In this document: positions 15,211 through 23,107 of the stretch, in pieces
How the letters are laid out: each line of letters starts with the position of its first letter
Position numbering within the stretch: the first letter of the stretch is position 1
DNA from: Verrucomicrobiota bacterium
GTDB lineage: Bacteria > Verrucomicrobiota > Verrucomicrobiia > Chthoniobacterales > Terrimicrobiaceae
DNA: 49,735 nt
Assembly: GCA_026398275.1 (NCBI GenBank)
Contig: JAPLTF010000078.1
Location: forward strand, 1 to 49,735
Reading direction: 5' to 3'
The notes under the pieces: model-generated
Database searches by the model: none
What the model saw: the letters and a program-made list of their open reading frames with translations, nothing else
Told to the model about the DNA's origin: nothing
Made by a program: the position numbers and the translations under genes

Positions 15211-16734
15211 TCAGGGCAGGAAGAGAAAGGCCAGAATCATGATCGCGGTCGGGATGAGGGCGGCGAGGAGGAGCTTCACGGCATCCACGCCATTTGCTCC
15301 GAAGTGGGATTGCAGGATCGACTGGCCGGCCGGGTTCGGCGCGTTCGCGATGACGGTGAGACCGCCGCCGGCGACGGCACCCGCCATGACCGCGAGTTTC
15401 GCCTGCGCTGAAAACCCCGGCACGAGCGACGCGAGATAGGTGATCGCCGCATTGTCGTTGAAAGCGGTGAGCACGGTGGAGCCGAGCAGGAGCTGGAGCG
15501 GGTTCAGGCTCGTCAGCACGGGCTCGATCCACCACCCCTGGCATCCGCCGTGGATAACGAGCCCGGCGAGAAAAAAGCCCACAAGAATGGGAGACTTCAG
15601 GCTGATGAGATCCTGGTTCCGCTCGGTCGCCATCACGAAGGCCTGGAACAGCATGAACGTGAGGACGACGACGGCGGCGTAGTGGGACGCATAGACGACG
15701 AAGCCGATGAATAGAAGGTGGGTGCCCACGATCCACTTCGGAACATCCGGCTTGGGCTTGTCGAACTCACCCACCGGAGCGCTGAGGGCGAGAAGCTCGC
15801 GCCGGAAGACCAGAAAGGCCAGAAGGTTGCACGCCACGATCCCGAGCGCGGCCTTCCAGCCGAAATTGGCCATCATGAACGGCGTGCCCCAATCCCATCT
15901 CGTGGCCGCCATCACAACTGGCGGAGCTGCGAAATGGGTGAGCGTCCCCCCGACCGAAATGTTCACGAAGAGCAGGCCGAGCGTGGCGTAGCGGAGAGGC
16001 ATGGAGGGTTCGAGCCGGTAAAACTTCGCCACCAGGAGCATCGCGCAGATCGTCATGGCTGCGGGCTCGGTCACGAAGGATCCGAGCAGAGGACCCACGG
16101 TCAGGAGCGACAGCCACCACGCCGCGGGCGTTCCCCGGCCGAGATTCGCCACCACCCTCAGGCAGGCCTCGGCGAAGTAGAGGACCGGACGCGAGCTGGC
16201 GATGGCCATGATCACGACGACAAAGATCGGCTCCGTGAAATTGACCCCGTTGATGTAGGCGCGCGCCGTCTCGGGGCCCTCCATCAACGTCATCGCAATC
16301 GCGAGCGGGATCACCCAGATCCCGAACACCGCCTCCACCTCACCGAGAAAATGGAACACGACCTCAAAAAACTTCTTCCTGTCCGCCGCCCGCTCGAGCT
16401 TCCGGCTGGAGGACTCCCCGCCATCCAGCCTCGCGCGGATCTCCTCATATTGCTTTTCAAACCGGTGGGAGATCCCGCGGAATTTCGCGGCGAGAAAGGT
16501 ATGCGCGATCGCTCCCAGAAACAGAAGTGTGGCGACCGCGTTGAAGGGATCCTTCTGCACCCTGCCCGCAAGCTTCACCAGGAGGCGCGTCTCCCCGCCG
16601 TCCGCATAACTTTCCACCGGCGTTGGAAAATCCGCATGGTCCGGAGCGGCGGCCCGCGCCGCCGGAATCCCGAGGGCACCGGCCAGGGCCAGTGCGAACA
16701 CCCACTTCTTCAGGGACCCGGGAAACAACGCCAT
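15211..16734 (-). CDS. Putative Na+/H+ antiporter (Na_H_antiport_3 type)
   Basis: The 507-aa product has an N-terminal signal or TM segment (WVFALALAGALGIPAA) and a short basic and acidic loop with a coiled-coil-like helix (about residues 95-120). About ten further TM helices follow, among them FVVVIMAIASSRPVLYFAEA and GSFVTEPAAMTICAMLLV. Motifs include GGTLTHFAAPPVVMAA and, near the C-terminus, TAFNDNAAITYLASL and VIANAPNPAGQSIL, which are typical of this putative antiporter family. It would exchange Na+ for H+ across the inner membrane. The divergent gene is riboflavin synthase. Confidence 0.85.
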   Translation of the reverse strand: MALFPGSLKKWVFALALAGALGIPAARAAAPDHADFPTPVESYADGGETRLLVKLAGRVQKDPFNAVATLLFLGAIAHTFLAAKFRGISHRFEKQYEEIRARLDGGESSSRKLERAADRKKFFEVVFHFLGEVEAVFGIWVIPLAIAMTLMEGPETARAYINGVNFTEPIFVVVIMAIASSRPVLYFAEACLRVVANLGRGTPAAWWLSLLTVGPLLGSFVTEPAAMTICAMLLVAKFYRLEPSMPLRYATLGLLFVNISVGGTLTHFAAPPVVMAATRWDWGTPFMMANFGWKAALGIVACNLLAFLVFRRELLALSAPVGEFDKPKPDVPKWIVGTHLLFIGFVVYASHYAAVVVLTFMLFQAFVMATERNQDLISLKSPILVGFFLAGLVIHGGCQGWWIEPVLTSLNPLQLLLGSTVLTAFNDNAAITYLASLVPGFSAQAKLAVMAGAVAGGGLTVIANAPNPAGQSILQSHFGANGVDAVKLLLAALIPTAIMILAFLFLP

Positions 16735-16832
16735 GGCAGGTGCTTAACATAGAATCGCAGGATCGCAAGACGCGCCAGCGCGGGCTGCGGAAAACGATTG
16801 CGCTCGGGTCACTCTCAGGAAATGATCGCCGG

Positions 16833-17423
16833 ATGTTTACAGGACTGGTTGAAGAAATGGGCGAGTGCCAATGGCTCCGCCGCACCACGGAATCGACGCA
16901 ACTCACCGTTTCGGCGCCGCATATCGAAAAGCGGATCCGGACCGGGGACAGCGTCGCCATCAACGGCTGCTGCCTCACCGTCACCTCGCACAAGAAGGAA
17001 CTCATCTCGTTCGATCTCCTCGACGAAACCCTGAAATGCACGAACCTCAAATCCGTGCGGCCGGGAACGAAAATCAACCTCGAGCGCGCACTCGCGGCCG
17101 ACGGACGGCTGGGCGGGCATTTTGTGCAGGGCCACGTGGACACGACAACCGTCCTCCGCGCGGCGACCCCCAAAGGCGGCGACCTGCGACTGGATTTCGA
17201 AATGCCGGCCGCCTACGCCCGCTACATCGCCTACAAATGTTCTGTCGCGATCAACGGCGTCAGCCTCACGGTCGCGGAAGTCGGCGATGATACCTTCACG
17301 ATCTGGATCATCCCCCACACGCGGAAAGTGACGAACCTCGGCAGGCTCGAAGCCGGCGACGAGGTGAACCTCGAATGCGACATCCTCGCCAAATACACCG
17401 AGCGCATCCTCGCAGCAAAGTAG
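16833..17423 (+). CDS. ribE: Riboflavin synthase alpha subunit
   Basis: The 196-aa product starts MFTGLVEEMG, the invariant start of the family. Riboflavin synthase dismutates two 6,7-dimethyl-8-ribityllumazine molecules into riboflavin and a pyrimidine. The two homologous lumazine-binding barrels are visible: the first has SVAINGCCLTV and GGHFVQGHVD, the second CSVAINGVSLTVAEV and later FTIWIIPHT. The length is normal. The gene is alone; no other rib gene and no FMN riboswitch is present in the window. Downstream is a 340-base non-coding stretch holding repeat B. Confidence 0.95.
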   Translation: MFTGLVEEMGECQWLRRTTESTQLTVSAPHIEKRIRTGDSVAINGCCLTVTSHKKELISFDLLDETLKCTNLKSVRPGTKINLERALAADGRLGGHFVQGHVDTTTVLRAATPKGGDLRLDFEMPAAYARYIAYKCSVAINGVSLTVAEVGDDTFTIWIIPHTRKVTNLGRLEAGDEVNLECDILAKYTERILAAK

Positions 17424-17765
17424 CGGTCCGCGCTGGCGAAAAAGCTGAGAAGAGACCGCCCTGTCCAGCGCCACCCCGGCAACCTGCCGCGCGGGTTTAT
17501 CTGGGTCGGCATGTCGGCGCAGTAAACTGCCCCTCGCTCCGCAATGCCGGCCGGGTGCGATCAAATGTGGGTGCGGTTGAATGCTATTTTTGGGCAGGGC
17601 GGGACGTCCCCGGCCCGCCGCAGCCTCCTTCTTCGGTCGGTCCGGAGGCCCGCCCCTGCCTCGTATTATCCCATCGAACCCCACCCAGTTTTGATCACGC
17701 CCAATGCGGCCGGTCATCGGCTTTTTTTCTCGCATTCTGGCGGCATTTGAAACTACACTGCCGTT
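17424..17765. other. Non-coding interval between ribE and the first DUF4159 gene
   Basis: No credible ORF. It holds repeat copy B (17557-17698) in its centre. The left part is GC-rich with a CCCCGGCAACC stretch near 17475-17485 that I could not fold into a known riboswitch. The right part, after the repeat, runs to the ATG at 17766 and is slightly AT-richer (CGGCTTTTTTTCTCGC); it may carry the DUF4159 promoter, but no clear hexamers stand out. Confidence 0.6.
17557..17698. repeat. Palindromic repeat element, copy B
   Basis: The 142-bp element begins GTGCGATCAAATGTGGGTGC and ends AGTTTTGATCAC. The core GGGACGTCCCCGGCCCGCC differs from copy A by one base. An inner pair GGCAGGGCGGG and CCCGCCCCTGCC makes a second stem. 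The outer TGATCAAA arms, inner core and absence of an ORF match copy A. It stops 68 bases before the first DUF4159 gene. Confidence 0.75.
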
Positions 17766-19025
17766 ATGTCTCCCCGGCATACCACCTCCGAAGTTCGGCG
17801 GAATCTCATCGGCAGACTTGCGCGGTCGAGGGATTTCTCCATCTCACTGATCCTCCACCTCATCCTCGTCGTCTCATTCGGATCGCGGATCCTCTATGTG
17901 GCGGTCCATGAACCCCCGGAAATCTCCTCCGGAGACGAGCAGTTTGTTCAACCGCAGGCGGCGGCAAATCCTGCCCCGAAGCACGAAAGCCCCGCACCGG
18001 AAATTCCAGATCTCATCAAACAGCCATCCCAGCAACCATCAATCCAGGACATCATTACCCACCTTCCGCCGCCGCAGGAATCCGCGCCGCCGATCGGGGA
18101 TATGGCCTTGAAAACCCCGGCCGGGCTGGATCCGGCAATTTCACGCCCGCTGCCGGCTCCAGATGCAGGACAAATCCCGCGCGAACAGATGGCCGCCATG
18201 AAGGAATTCCGGGAGGACTGGGTGAAACCCTCCTCGGGCGGCAGGCCGCCGGAATACCAGTTCACCGCATACATCGGCCAATACGCCAAGGGGGACTGGA
18301 ACTCGACGAATCTCGTTGCCAACAACAAAGTGGAGAATGGAAGCCTGCCCAACCTTCTGTATTTCATGAGCGCCTTCTCGAACAGCAAGGTGAAAACCAA
18401 CTACCAGAACGTGAAGGCCATCCGCCTCGACAGCGACGAACTGTTCTCGGAAAAACCTCCGTTTATCTTCCTCACCGGAACGCGCGACTTTGAACTCTCC
18501 CCGCAGGAGATCGAAAATTTGCGGAAATACCTCATGATCGGCGGGGCGATCTGGGGCGACAGCTCGGTGCCGGGAAAAAATTCCCGGTTCGACATCGCAT
18601 TCCGCCGGGAGATGAAAAAGGTGGTCGGCAATGTGGACAGCGGCTGGGAGCGGCTCCCCGCGCAGCATCCGGTTTTCACCAAGGCCTTCTTCCCCGAAGT
18701 CCGCGATGTGCCGGCCGGCCTCAACTCCTATCGCGATCCGGTCGAGGTTCTGAAAATCCACGGCGAGATCGCGGTGGTCTACACAGCGAACGATTATGGA
18801 AACATGTGGCAGGTCGGCCTCGACAAGTCGGGGAAGATCGACCTCCGCAGAAATGAAAAGGGCGCGTTCGTCGCCACCAATGAAAAAATCTGGGACAACC
18901 GCGGAACCTACCTCCGGAACCTCACCGAGGATTCGCTCAAACAATCCTACAAGTTCGGCACCAATATCGTCATCCACCTCCTCACCCGCTGGGAAAATTT
19001 GAACACGGGCGCGAGCCGGCTCTGA
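17766..19025 (+). CDS. DUF4159 protein with TonB-like N-terminus (paralogue 1)
   Basis: The 419-aa product has a basic cytoplasmic head and then a single TM helix, SLILHLILVVSFGSRILYV. Its Ser27 and His31 form an SxxxH pair like that of TonB. A periplasmic Pro/Gln-rich spacer (about residues 52-135) follows. The C-terminal DUF4159 domain (about 160-400) includes LPNLLYFMSAF, KAIRLDSDELF, PFIFLTGTRDF and GGAIWGDSSVPG. DUF4159 has an unknown role; its fold is related to glutamine amidotransferase-like or ThuA-like domains in some predictions, and I see no Cys nucleophile. It is followed after about 110 bases by a close paralogue. Confidence 0.85.
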   Translation: MSPRHTTSEVRRNLIGRLARSRDFSISLILHLILVVSFGSRILYVAVHEPPEISSGDEQFVQPQAAANPAPKHESPAPEIPDLIKQPSQQPSIQDIITHLPPPQESAPPIGDMALKTPAGLDPAISRPLPAPDAGQIPREQMAAMKEFREDWVKPSSGGRPPEYQFTAYIGQYAKGDWNSTNLVANNKVENGSLPNLLYFMSAFSNSKVKTNYQNVKAIRLDSDELFSEKPPFIFLTGTRDFELSPQEIENLRKYLMIGGAIWGDSSVPGKNSRFDIAFRREMKKVVGNVDSGWERLPAQHPVFTKAFFPEVRDVPAGLNSYRDPVEVLKIHGEIAVVYTANDYGNMWQVGLDKSGKIDLRRNEKGAFVATNEKIWDNRGTYLRNLTEDSLKQSYKFGTNIVIHLLTRWENLNTGASRL

Positions 19026-19030
19026 TCGCG

Positions 19031-19074
19031 CCGCGCTTGGGCACCTAGGAAACCTCAGCCGCGTTTGATCACAC
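19031..19074. repeat. Right-arm fragment of the palindromic repeat, copy C
   Basis: The sequence GGAAACCTCAGCCGCGTTTG (from about 19048) and the following ATCACAC line up with the right end of copy A (GGAAACCTCGCCCGCATTTG then ATCACAC). No left arm or core is present. It lies six bases after the stop of the first DUF4159 gene, so it is a remnant or a half element. Confidence 0.6.
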
Positions 19075-19138
19075 CCGGCTGCGGCAGGAGATGAGATTTT
19101 TTCTCGCAAGCGGATCGGGAATGTCCTAGGGTTCCACC

Positions 19139-20404
19139 ATGCCCTCCGCCAAGAGTCCAATGCTCCAGAAGCTGATCGACAAATTCAGCAACTCCCGGGA
19201 TTTCACGATTTCTTTTGTCCTCCACGTCATTCTCGTGGCGATTTTTGGAACAACCGTGCTCTTCCAAGCGGTCCAGGAGCCGCCGGATTTCGAGGGGGAA
19301 GGCGGCGGATTCGTGGGAGGCGACGCAGCGGTCACAGCCCCGCCTCCAACAACCCAGCCGGTCCCGACAACTCCGAATATCACCGTGACCCCCACCACCA
19401 ACCCGGTGAACACCATCACCACGGTTGCCCCGTCGCCCGTGAACTTCACCATGGCGCCGATGATCATCACTCCGGTGAACCCGACGACTCCTCCGGCCGC
19501 GGAAATGAGCGCGCCCAAGCCCTCCACCGCTGGGGCCGACGGGCTCACCGGCGCCCAGGCCTCGGCGATCAAAGCCTTCACCGGCGGCTGGGGCAAGGGC
19601 AGCGGCACCGGCACGGGAACCCGCAGCAGGGAGTTCGAGTTCACCGCCTATCTCGGCCAATATGCCGGGGGAAATTGGAACTCGACGGTCCAGATCACCA
19701 ACAACGTGATCTGGAACGGCAGCCTCCCGAACCTCCTTTACTTCATGCAGTCGAGGTCGAAGAACAAGGTGAAGACCAACTGGAAAAATGTGAAGGCCAT
19801 CAAGCTCGACAGCGACGAGCTGTTCTCGGTCAAGCCCCCGTTCATTTTCATGACCGGAACCCGCGACTTCAGGCTCAGCGACAAAGAGGTGGAGAACCTC
19901 CAGAAATACATCCGCCTTGGCGGCGCGGTCTGGGGCGACAGCTCGGTCCCGGGGAGAAACTCCCGCTTCGACATCGCGTTCCGCAGGGAGATGAAGCGCG
20001 TCATCCCCGATGTGGACAAGGATTGGGAGCCACTGCCGGCCAACCATCCGATCTACACCCAGACTTACTACCCGGAGGTCAAGGAAGTCCCGCCCGGCCT
20101 GAACTTCTATCGCGAACCGATCTATACCCTGAAAATTTACGGCGAGGTCGCGATCATTTACTCCCCGAACGACTACGGCGACATGTGGCAGATCGGACTC
20201 AACGAGCAGGGACAGATCGATACGCGGAGAAATGAAAAAAACCAGCTTGTCGCAATGAACGACGTGATCTGGAATAACAGCAAGGTTTATCTGCGAAACC
20301 TCACGCCCGGCTCCCTTGATGTGACCTACAAGTTCGGAACCAATCTGGTCATCCACCTCCTGACCCGCTGGGAGAACAAGACCCGCACCGCTTCCTCGCT
20401 GTAG
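19139..20404 (+). CDS. DUF4159 protein with TonB-like N-terminus (paralogue 2)
   Basis: The 421-aa product repeats the plan of its upstream neighbour: NSRDFTISFVLHVILVAIFG with Ser25 and His29 as SxxxH, a longer Thr/Pro/Val spacer (about residues 50-155) and a DUF4159 domain. The shared blocks are LPNLLYFMQSR, VKAIKLDSDELF, GGAVWGDSSVPG and NSRFDIAFRREMK. The two catalytic-looking halves are similar while the spacers are unrelated in sequence, as expected for a tandem duplication with free linker drift. The start is an ATG 113 bases after the first gene. A strong terminator follows the stop. Confidence 0.85.
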   Translation: MPSAKSPMLQKLIDKFSNSRDFTISFVLHVILVAIFGTTVLFQAVQEPPDFEGEGGGFVGGDAAVTAPPPTTQPVPTTPNITVTPTTNPVNTITTVAPSPVNFTMAPMIITPVNPTTPPAAEMSAPKPSTAGADGLTGAQASAIKAFTGGWGKGSGTGTGTRSREFEFTAYLGQYAGGNWNSTVQITNNVIWNGSLPNLLYFMQSRSKNKVKTNWKNVKAIKLDSDELFSVKPPFIFMTGTRDFRLSDKEVENLQKYIRLGGAVWGDSSVPGRNSRFDIAFRREMKRVIPDVDKDWEPLPANHPIYTQTYYPEVKEVPPGLNFYREPIYTLKIYGEVAIIYSPNDYGDMWQIGLNEQGQIDTRRNEKNQLVAMNDVIWNNSKVYLRNLTPGSLDVTYKFGTNLVIHLLTRWENKTRTASSL

Positions 20405-20417
20405 GAATCCCACCGGA

Positions 20418-20446
20418 GGGACGGTCGCCGTGCCGTCCCGCTTTTT
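20418..20446 (+). terminator. Rho-independent terminator after the DUF4159 pair
   Basis: GGGACGG (20418-20424) and CCGTCCC (20433-20439) form a seven-pair GC stem with an eight-base loop, followed by GCTTTTT. It lies 14 bases after the paralogue 2 stop, between convergent genes (thiS runs the other way), and only the plus direction has the T tract. Confidence 0.8.
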
Positions 20447-20485
20447 GGATTGCGCCGGAAACAAACGGGCACTGCGGGCGTTGCC

Positions 20486-20686
20486 TCACCCGCCTGCCGC
20501 GATCCGAAGGATCTCGATCCGGTCGCCATCCCGGAGCGGCGTCTCCCCCCATTCCGACTTCCGCAAAGCCAGCCCGTTGAGTTCGACAAGAACCAGCGGT
20601 CCGGGCAGACCCAGCTCCTCCACCATCCCCGCAACTGTGCCGGCGCTCAACTGCTGGCCAGCCCCGTTGATCGTCAGCGTCTTCAT
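20486..20686 (-). CDS. thiS: Sulfur carrier protein ThiS
   Basis: The 66-aa beta-grasp protein starts MKTLTINGAGQQL and ends with the Gly-Gly tail (LRIAAGG) that becomes a thiocarboxylate during thiazole synthesis. Segments LVLVELNGLALRKSEW and LRDGDRIEIL are typical. Its ATG overlaps the stop of thiH by four bases, so the two are translated from one transcript. An upstream in-frame Met nine residues earlier is less likely because the conserved start would be displaced. thiG, thiF and thiE are not in the window. Confidence 0.92.
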   Translation of the reverse strand: MKTLTINGAGQQLSAGTVAGMVEELGLPGPLVLVELNGLALRKSEWGETPLRDGDRIEILRIAAGG

Positions 20687-21798
20687 GCGGCACCGAGAAT
20701 GCCCGCATCCCAATCCTTCCAGACCGGCTCCAGCCCCATATCCGCCAGAGAGGCTCCCATCGTCCGGGCATCCCGGTCATCGGAAATCGCAAACTGCTCG
20801 GTTGCGGACACCCCGCCGGTTCCAGTCACCGCCTTCCCCCTTACCGTCAGGTGAAGCGCCTCGCGCCCCTGTCCCGTGTAGCCGCCGGGCTCCGTGTGGC
20901 TGCCGGCGCTCATCATTGTCACGCCGAGCGGGGCCACCACGTCGCGCAGAGCCGCTGACTCCCGCGTGCTCAACACGATGCCGACCGTGGGAAATGTCAC
21001 CCGCAATGCGCAGAGAAGCTGGATGAACTCCCGGTCGGGCAACGGATGCGGGGGCTCGAACTCGCCTGCGGCCGGACGCAGCCTCGGTGCGCTCACCGTG
21101 ATCTGCGAGCGCCAGCAAACGCGCTGCAGATGCTCGAGGTGCGCGGCGAGCGCCAGCGCCTCCTCCCGCCAGTGCCAAAGCCCGAAGAGCGCGCCGATCC
21201 CCACCCGGCGGAATCCCGCTTCATGGCCCCGCTCCGCCGTGTCCAGCCGCCAGTCAAAATCCTTTTTCGGCCCGTGCAGGTGCATGTTCCGGTAGGTTTC
21301 GCGGTGGTAGGTTTCCTGATAGACCACGAGCCCTTCGGCCCCGGCGGCCACCAGCGGCCGGTAGGCCTCGCTCTCCATCGGTGCCACCTCGATCGAGATG
21401 CCAGGAACAAACCCGCGCAGCCGCGCAATGCAGCGGGCCAGGTAATCCCCGCTGACAAACTTCGGGTGCTCGCCTGCGACCAGCAGGACATTCCGGAACC
21501 CCTCGGCTGCCAGATGCCTTGCCTCGGCCTCGACCTGGTCGATCTCAAGCGTCACCCGCTGGATCGCATTCTCGCGGGAAAATCCGCAGTAGGCGCAGGA
21601 ATTGATGCATTCATTCGAGAGGTAAAGCGGCGCAAACAACCTCATCGTGCGGCCGAAATGCCGCCTCGTCAGCGCCGCCGCGCCCGCCGCAAGCTCCCCC
21701 AGCCCACGCTTGTCCATCGGCTCCAGGAGCGCCTCAAACCCCCTGACAACGCGGGATCTGTCCCTGAGGGATTGGTCGAGAATGGCTGAGAACGACAT
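20683..21798 (-). CDS. thiH: 2-iminoacetate synthase ThiH (radical SAM)
   Basis: The 371-aa enzyme splits tyrosine to dehydroglycine (2-iminoacetate) and p-cresol for the thiazole ring of thiamine. The radical SAM cluster motif CINSCAYC is visible, with Cys64, Cys68 and Cys71 (CX3CX2C). It is followed by GFSRENAIQRVTL and VLLVAGEHPKFV, the GLVVYQETYHRETY segment and RRVGIGALFGLWHWR. C-terminal DVVAPLGVTMMSAGSHTEPGG fits the family end. Length is normal. It lies divergent from the peptidyl-prolyl isomerase gene; the 176-base spacer shows no TPP riboswitch. Confidence 0.93.
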   Translation of the reverse strand: MSFSAILDQSLRDRSRVVRGFEALLEPMDKRGLGELAAGAAALTRRHFGRTMRLFAPLYLSNECINSCAYCGFSRENAIQRVTLEIDQVEAEARHLAAEGFRNVLLVAGEHPKFVSGDYLARCIARLRGFVPGISIEVAPMESEAYRPLVAAGAEGLVVYQETYHRETYRNMHLHGPKKDFDWRLDTAERGHEAGFRRVGIGALFGLWHWREEALALAAHLEHLQRVCWRSQITVSAPRLRPAAGEFEPPHPLPDREFIQLLCALRVTFPTVGIVLSTRESAALRDVVAPLGVTMMSAGSHTEPGGYTGQGREALHLTVRGKAVTGTGGVSATEQFAISDDRDARTMGASLADMGLEPVWKDWDAGILGAA

Positions 21799-21974
21799 GT
21801 GGAAAACCTTCGATGCTTGGCCCCTGAAAATACATCTCTTTCCGCGGATAGCATCAGAATTTCAGTGCCCGAAAAAATTGGCGGCCGCGGCAACCGGAGG
21901 GCCCGGCTTTGATTTCCGTGTTTTTCCACTCGCATTTGCTGAACATTCCTGCGCATCGTGTGTCTCTTATTCCA

Positions 21975-23099
21975 ATGACAAAATTTCATCTCTCCGCCAC
22001 CATCCTCTCCCCGGTTGCTGCAGCAGCTCTTGTGCTGCTGCCCGCCTGCAAGCCAGCCCCGGCTCCTGTTGAGGCTCCCGCCAAGCCCGCTCCGACAGCG
22101 GCGCCGACGGCAACTCCGACCGCCGCCCCGACCGCGACGGCGGCTCCCGCACCAGCCACAAACGCCGCAGCCCCTTCGGAAACCAGCGCGCCTTCGGTGG
22201 ATTTGAAGGATCCTGTTGCCAAGGTCAATGGGGAGGACATTACGAAGGCCCAGGTCGAAGAGGCCTTCGCCGCCGCCGTCCAGGCGTCAGGCGTGAAGGC
22301 GGCCGACCTCACCGCCGACCAGAAATTGAATGGCTACCGCCAGATCCTTGACGAGCTGATCATGGACAAGCTGGTCGCAAAAGCCGCCGCCGGCGAGACC
22401 GTCTCCGACGAGGATATCACCGCCGAAATCGCCAAGCTCAAAAAGCAGTTCCCGACCGAGGAAGCCTTTGAAGCCCAGCTCAAGGAAGCCGGTCAGTCTC
22501 CGGACAAGCTCAAGACAGCCCTCCGCACCATGCTCCAGCAGCAGCGCTGGATGCAGAGCCAGATCAAGGACGGGGACAAGATCACCGACGCGGATGCGAA
22601 GAAATTCTACGACACGAACACCGAGGAATTTAAAAACCCCGAAACGGTCAAGGCAAGCCACATCCTCTTCATGGTCAACAAGGATGACTCCGAGGAAGTC
22701 GTGAAGCAGAAGGAGGCCGCCGCGAAGAAGGCCGCCGCCCGCGCCAAAAAGGGCGAGGACTTCAGCAAGCTCGCCAAGGAACTCTCCGAGGAGCCCGGTG
22801 CCAAGGATTCGGGCGGCGATCTCGGATTCTTCGCCAAGGACCGCATGGTGCCGGAATTCGCCGAAGCCGCCTTCAGCCAGAAGCCGGGCACGATCAGCGA
22901 TCCGGTGAAAACCCAGTTCGGCTGGCATGTCATCAAAGTCACCGAGAAGAAGCCGGCCGGCACAGTTCCGTTCGAGGAGGTCAAAGACCAGATCACCGCC
23001 TACCTCAAGAGTGCCAAGCAGAGGGAAGCGGTTCAGGCTATTTTGAAAAAACTCAAGGACTCGGCCCAGATCGAATCCACGCTGCCACCAGCAAATTGA
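21975..23099 (+). CDS. PpiC/SurA-type peptidyl-prolyl isomerase, lipoprotein
   Basis: ATG 21975 gives a 374-aa precursor with a signal and lipobox LLPAC (MTKFHLSATILSPVAAAALV then LLPACK). A Thr/Pro/Ala linker comes next (APTAAPTATPTAAPTA). A SurA-N-like helical domain (about residues 75-225, VAKVNGEDITKAQVEEAF) precedes a parvulin domain with KASHILFMV, SGGDLGFFAKDRMVPEF and KTQFGWHVIKV. It should help fold proteins at the inner or outer membrane. The C-terminal tail is a short helix. The next gene begins with a four-base-type junction at the stop. An earlier in-frame start at 21909 would hide the signal. Confidence 0.9.
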   Translation: MTKFHLSATILSPVAAAALVLLPACKPAPAPVEAPAKPAPTAAPTATPTAAPTATAAPAPATNAAAPSETSAPSVDLKDPVAKVNGEDITKAQVEEAFAAAVQASGVKAADLTADQKLNGYRQILDELIMDKLVAKAAAGETVSDEDITAEIAKLKKQFPTEEAFEAQLKEAGQSPDKLKTALRTMLQQQRWMQSQIKDGDKITDADAKKFYDTNTEEFKNPETVKASHILFMVNKDDSEEVVKQKEAAAKKAAARAKKGEDFSKLAKELSEEPGAKDSGGDLGFFAKDRMVPEFAEAAFSQKPGTISDPVKTQFGWHVIKVTEKKPAGTVPFEEVKDQITAYLKSAKQREAVQAILKKLKDSAQIESTLPPAN

Positions 23100-23107
23100 G
23101 CGGGCGA

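Noticed and set aside
16735-16832. Possible FMN riboswitch before ribE
   Set aside because: No conserved FMN-element boxes; the spacer is under 100 bases and shared with a divergent gene.
17460-17530. CCCCGGCAACC stretch resembling a SAM riboswitch core
   Set aside because: The partner GGTGC-AA-TCC element and outer stem are missing, and the next gene is not methionine-related.
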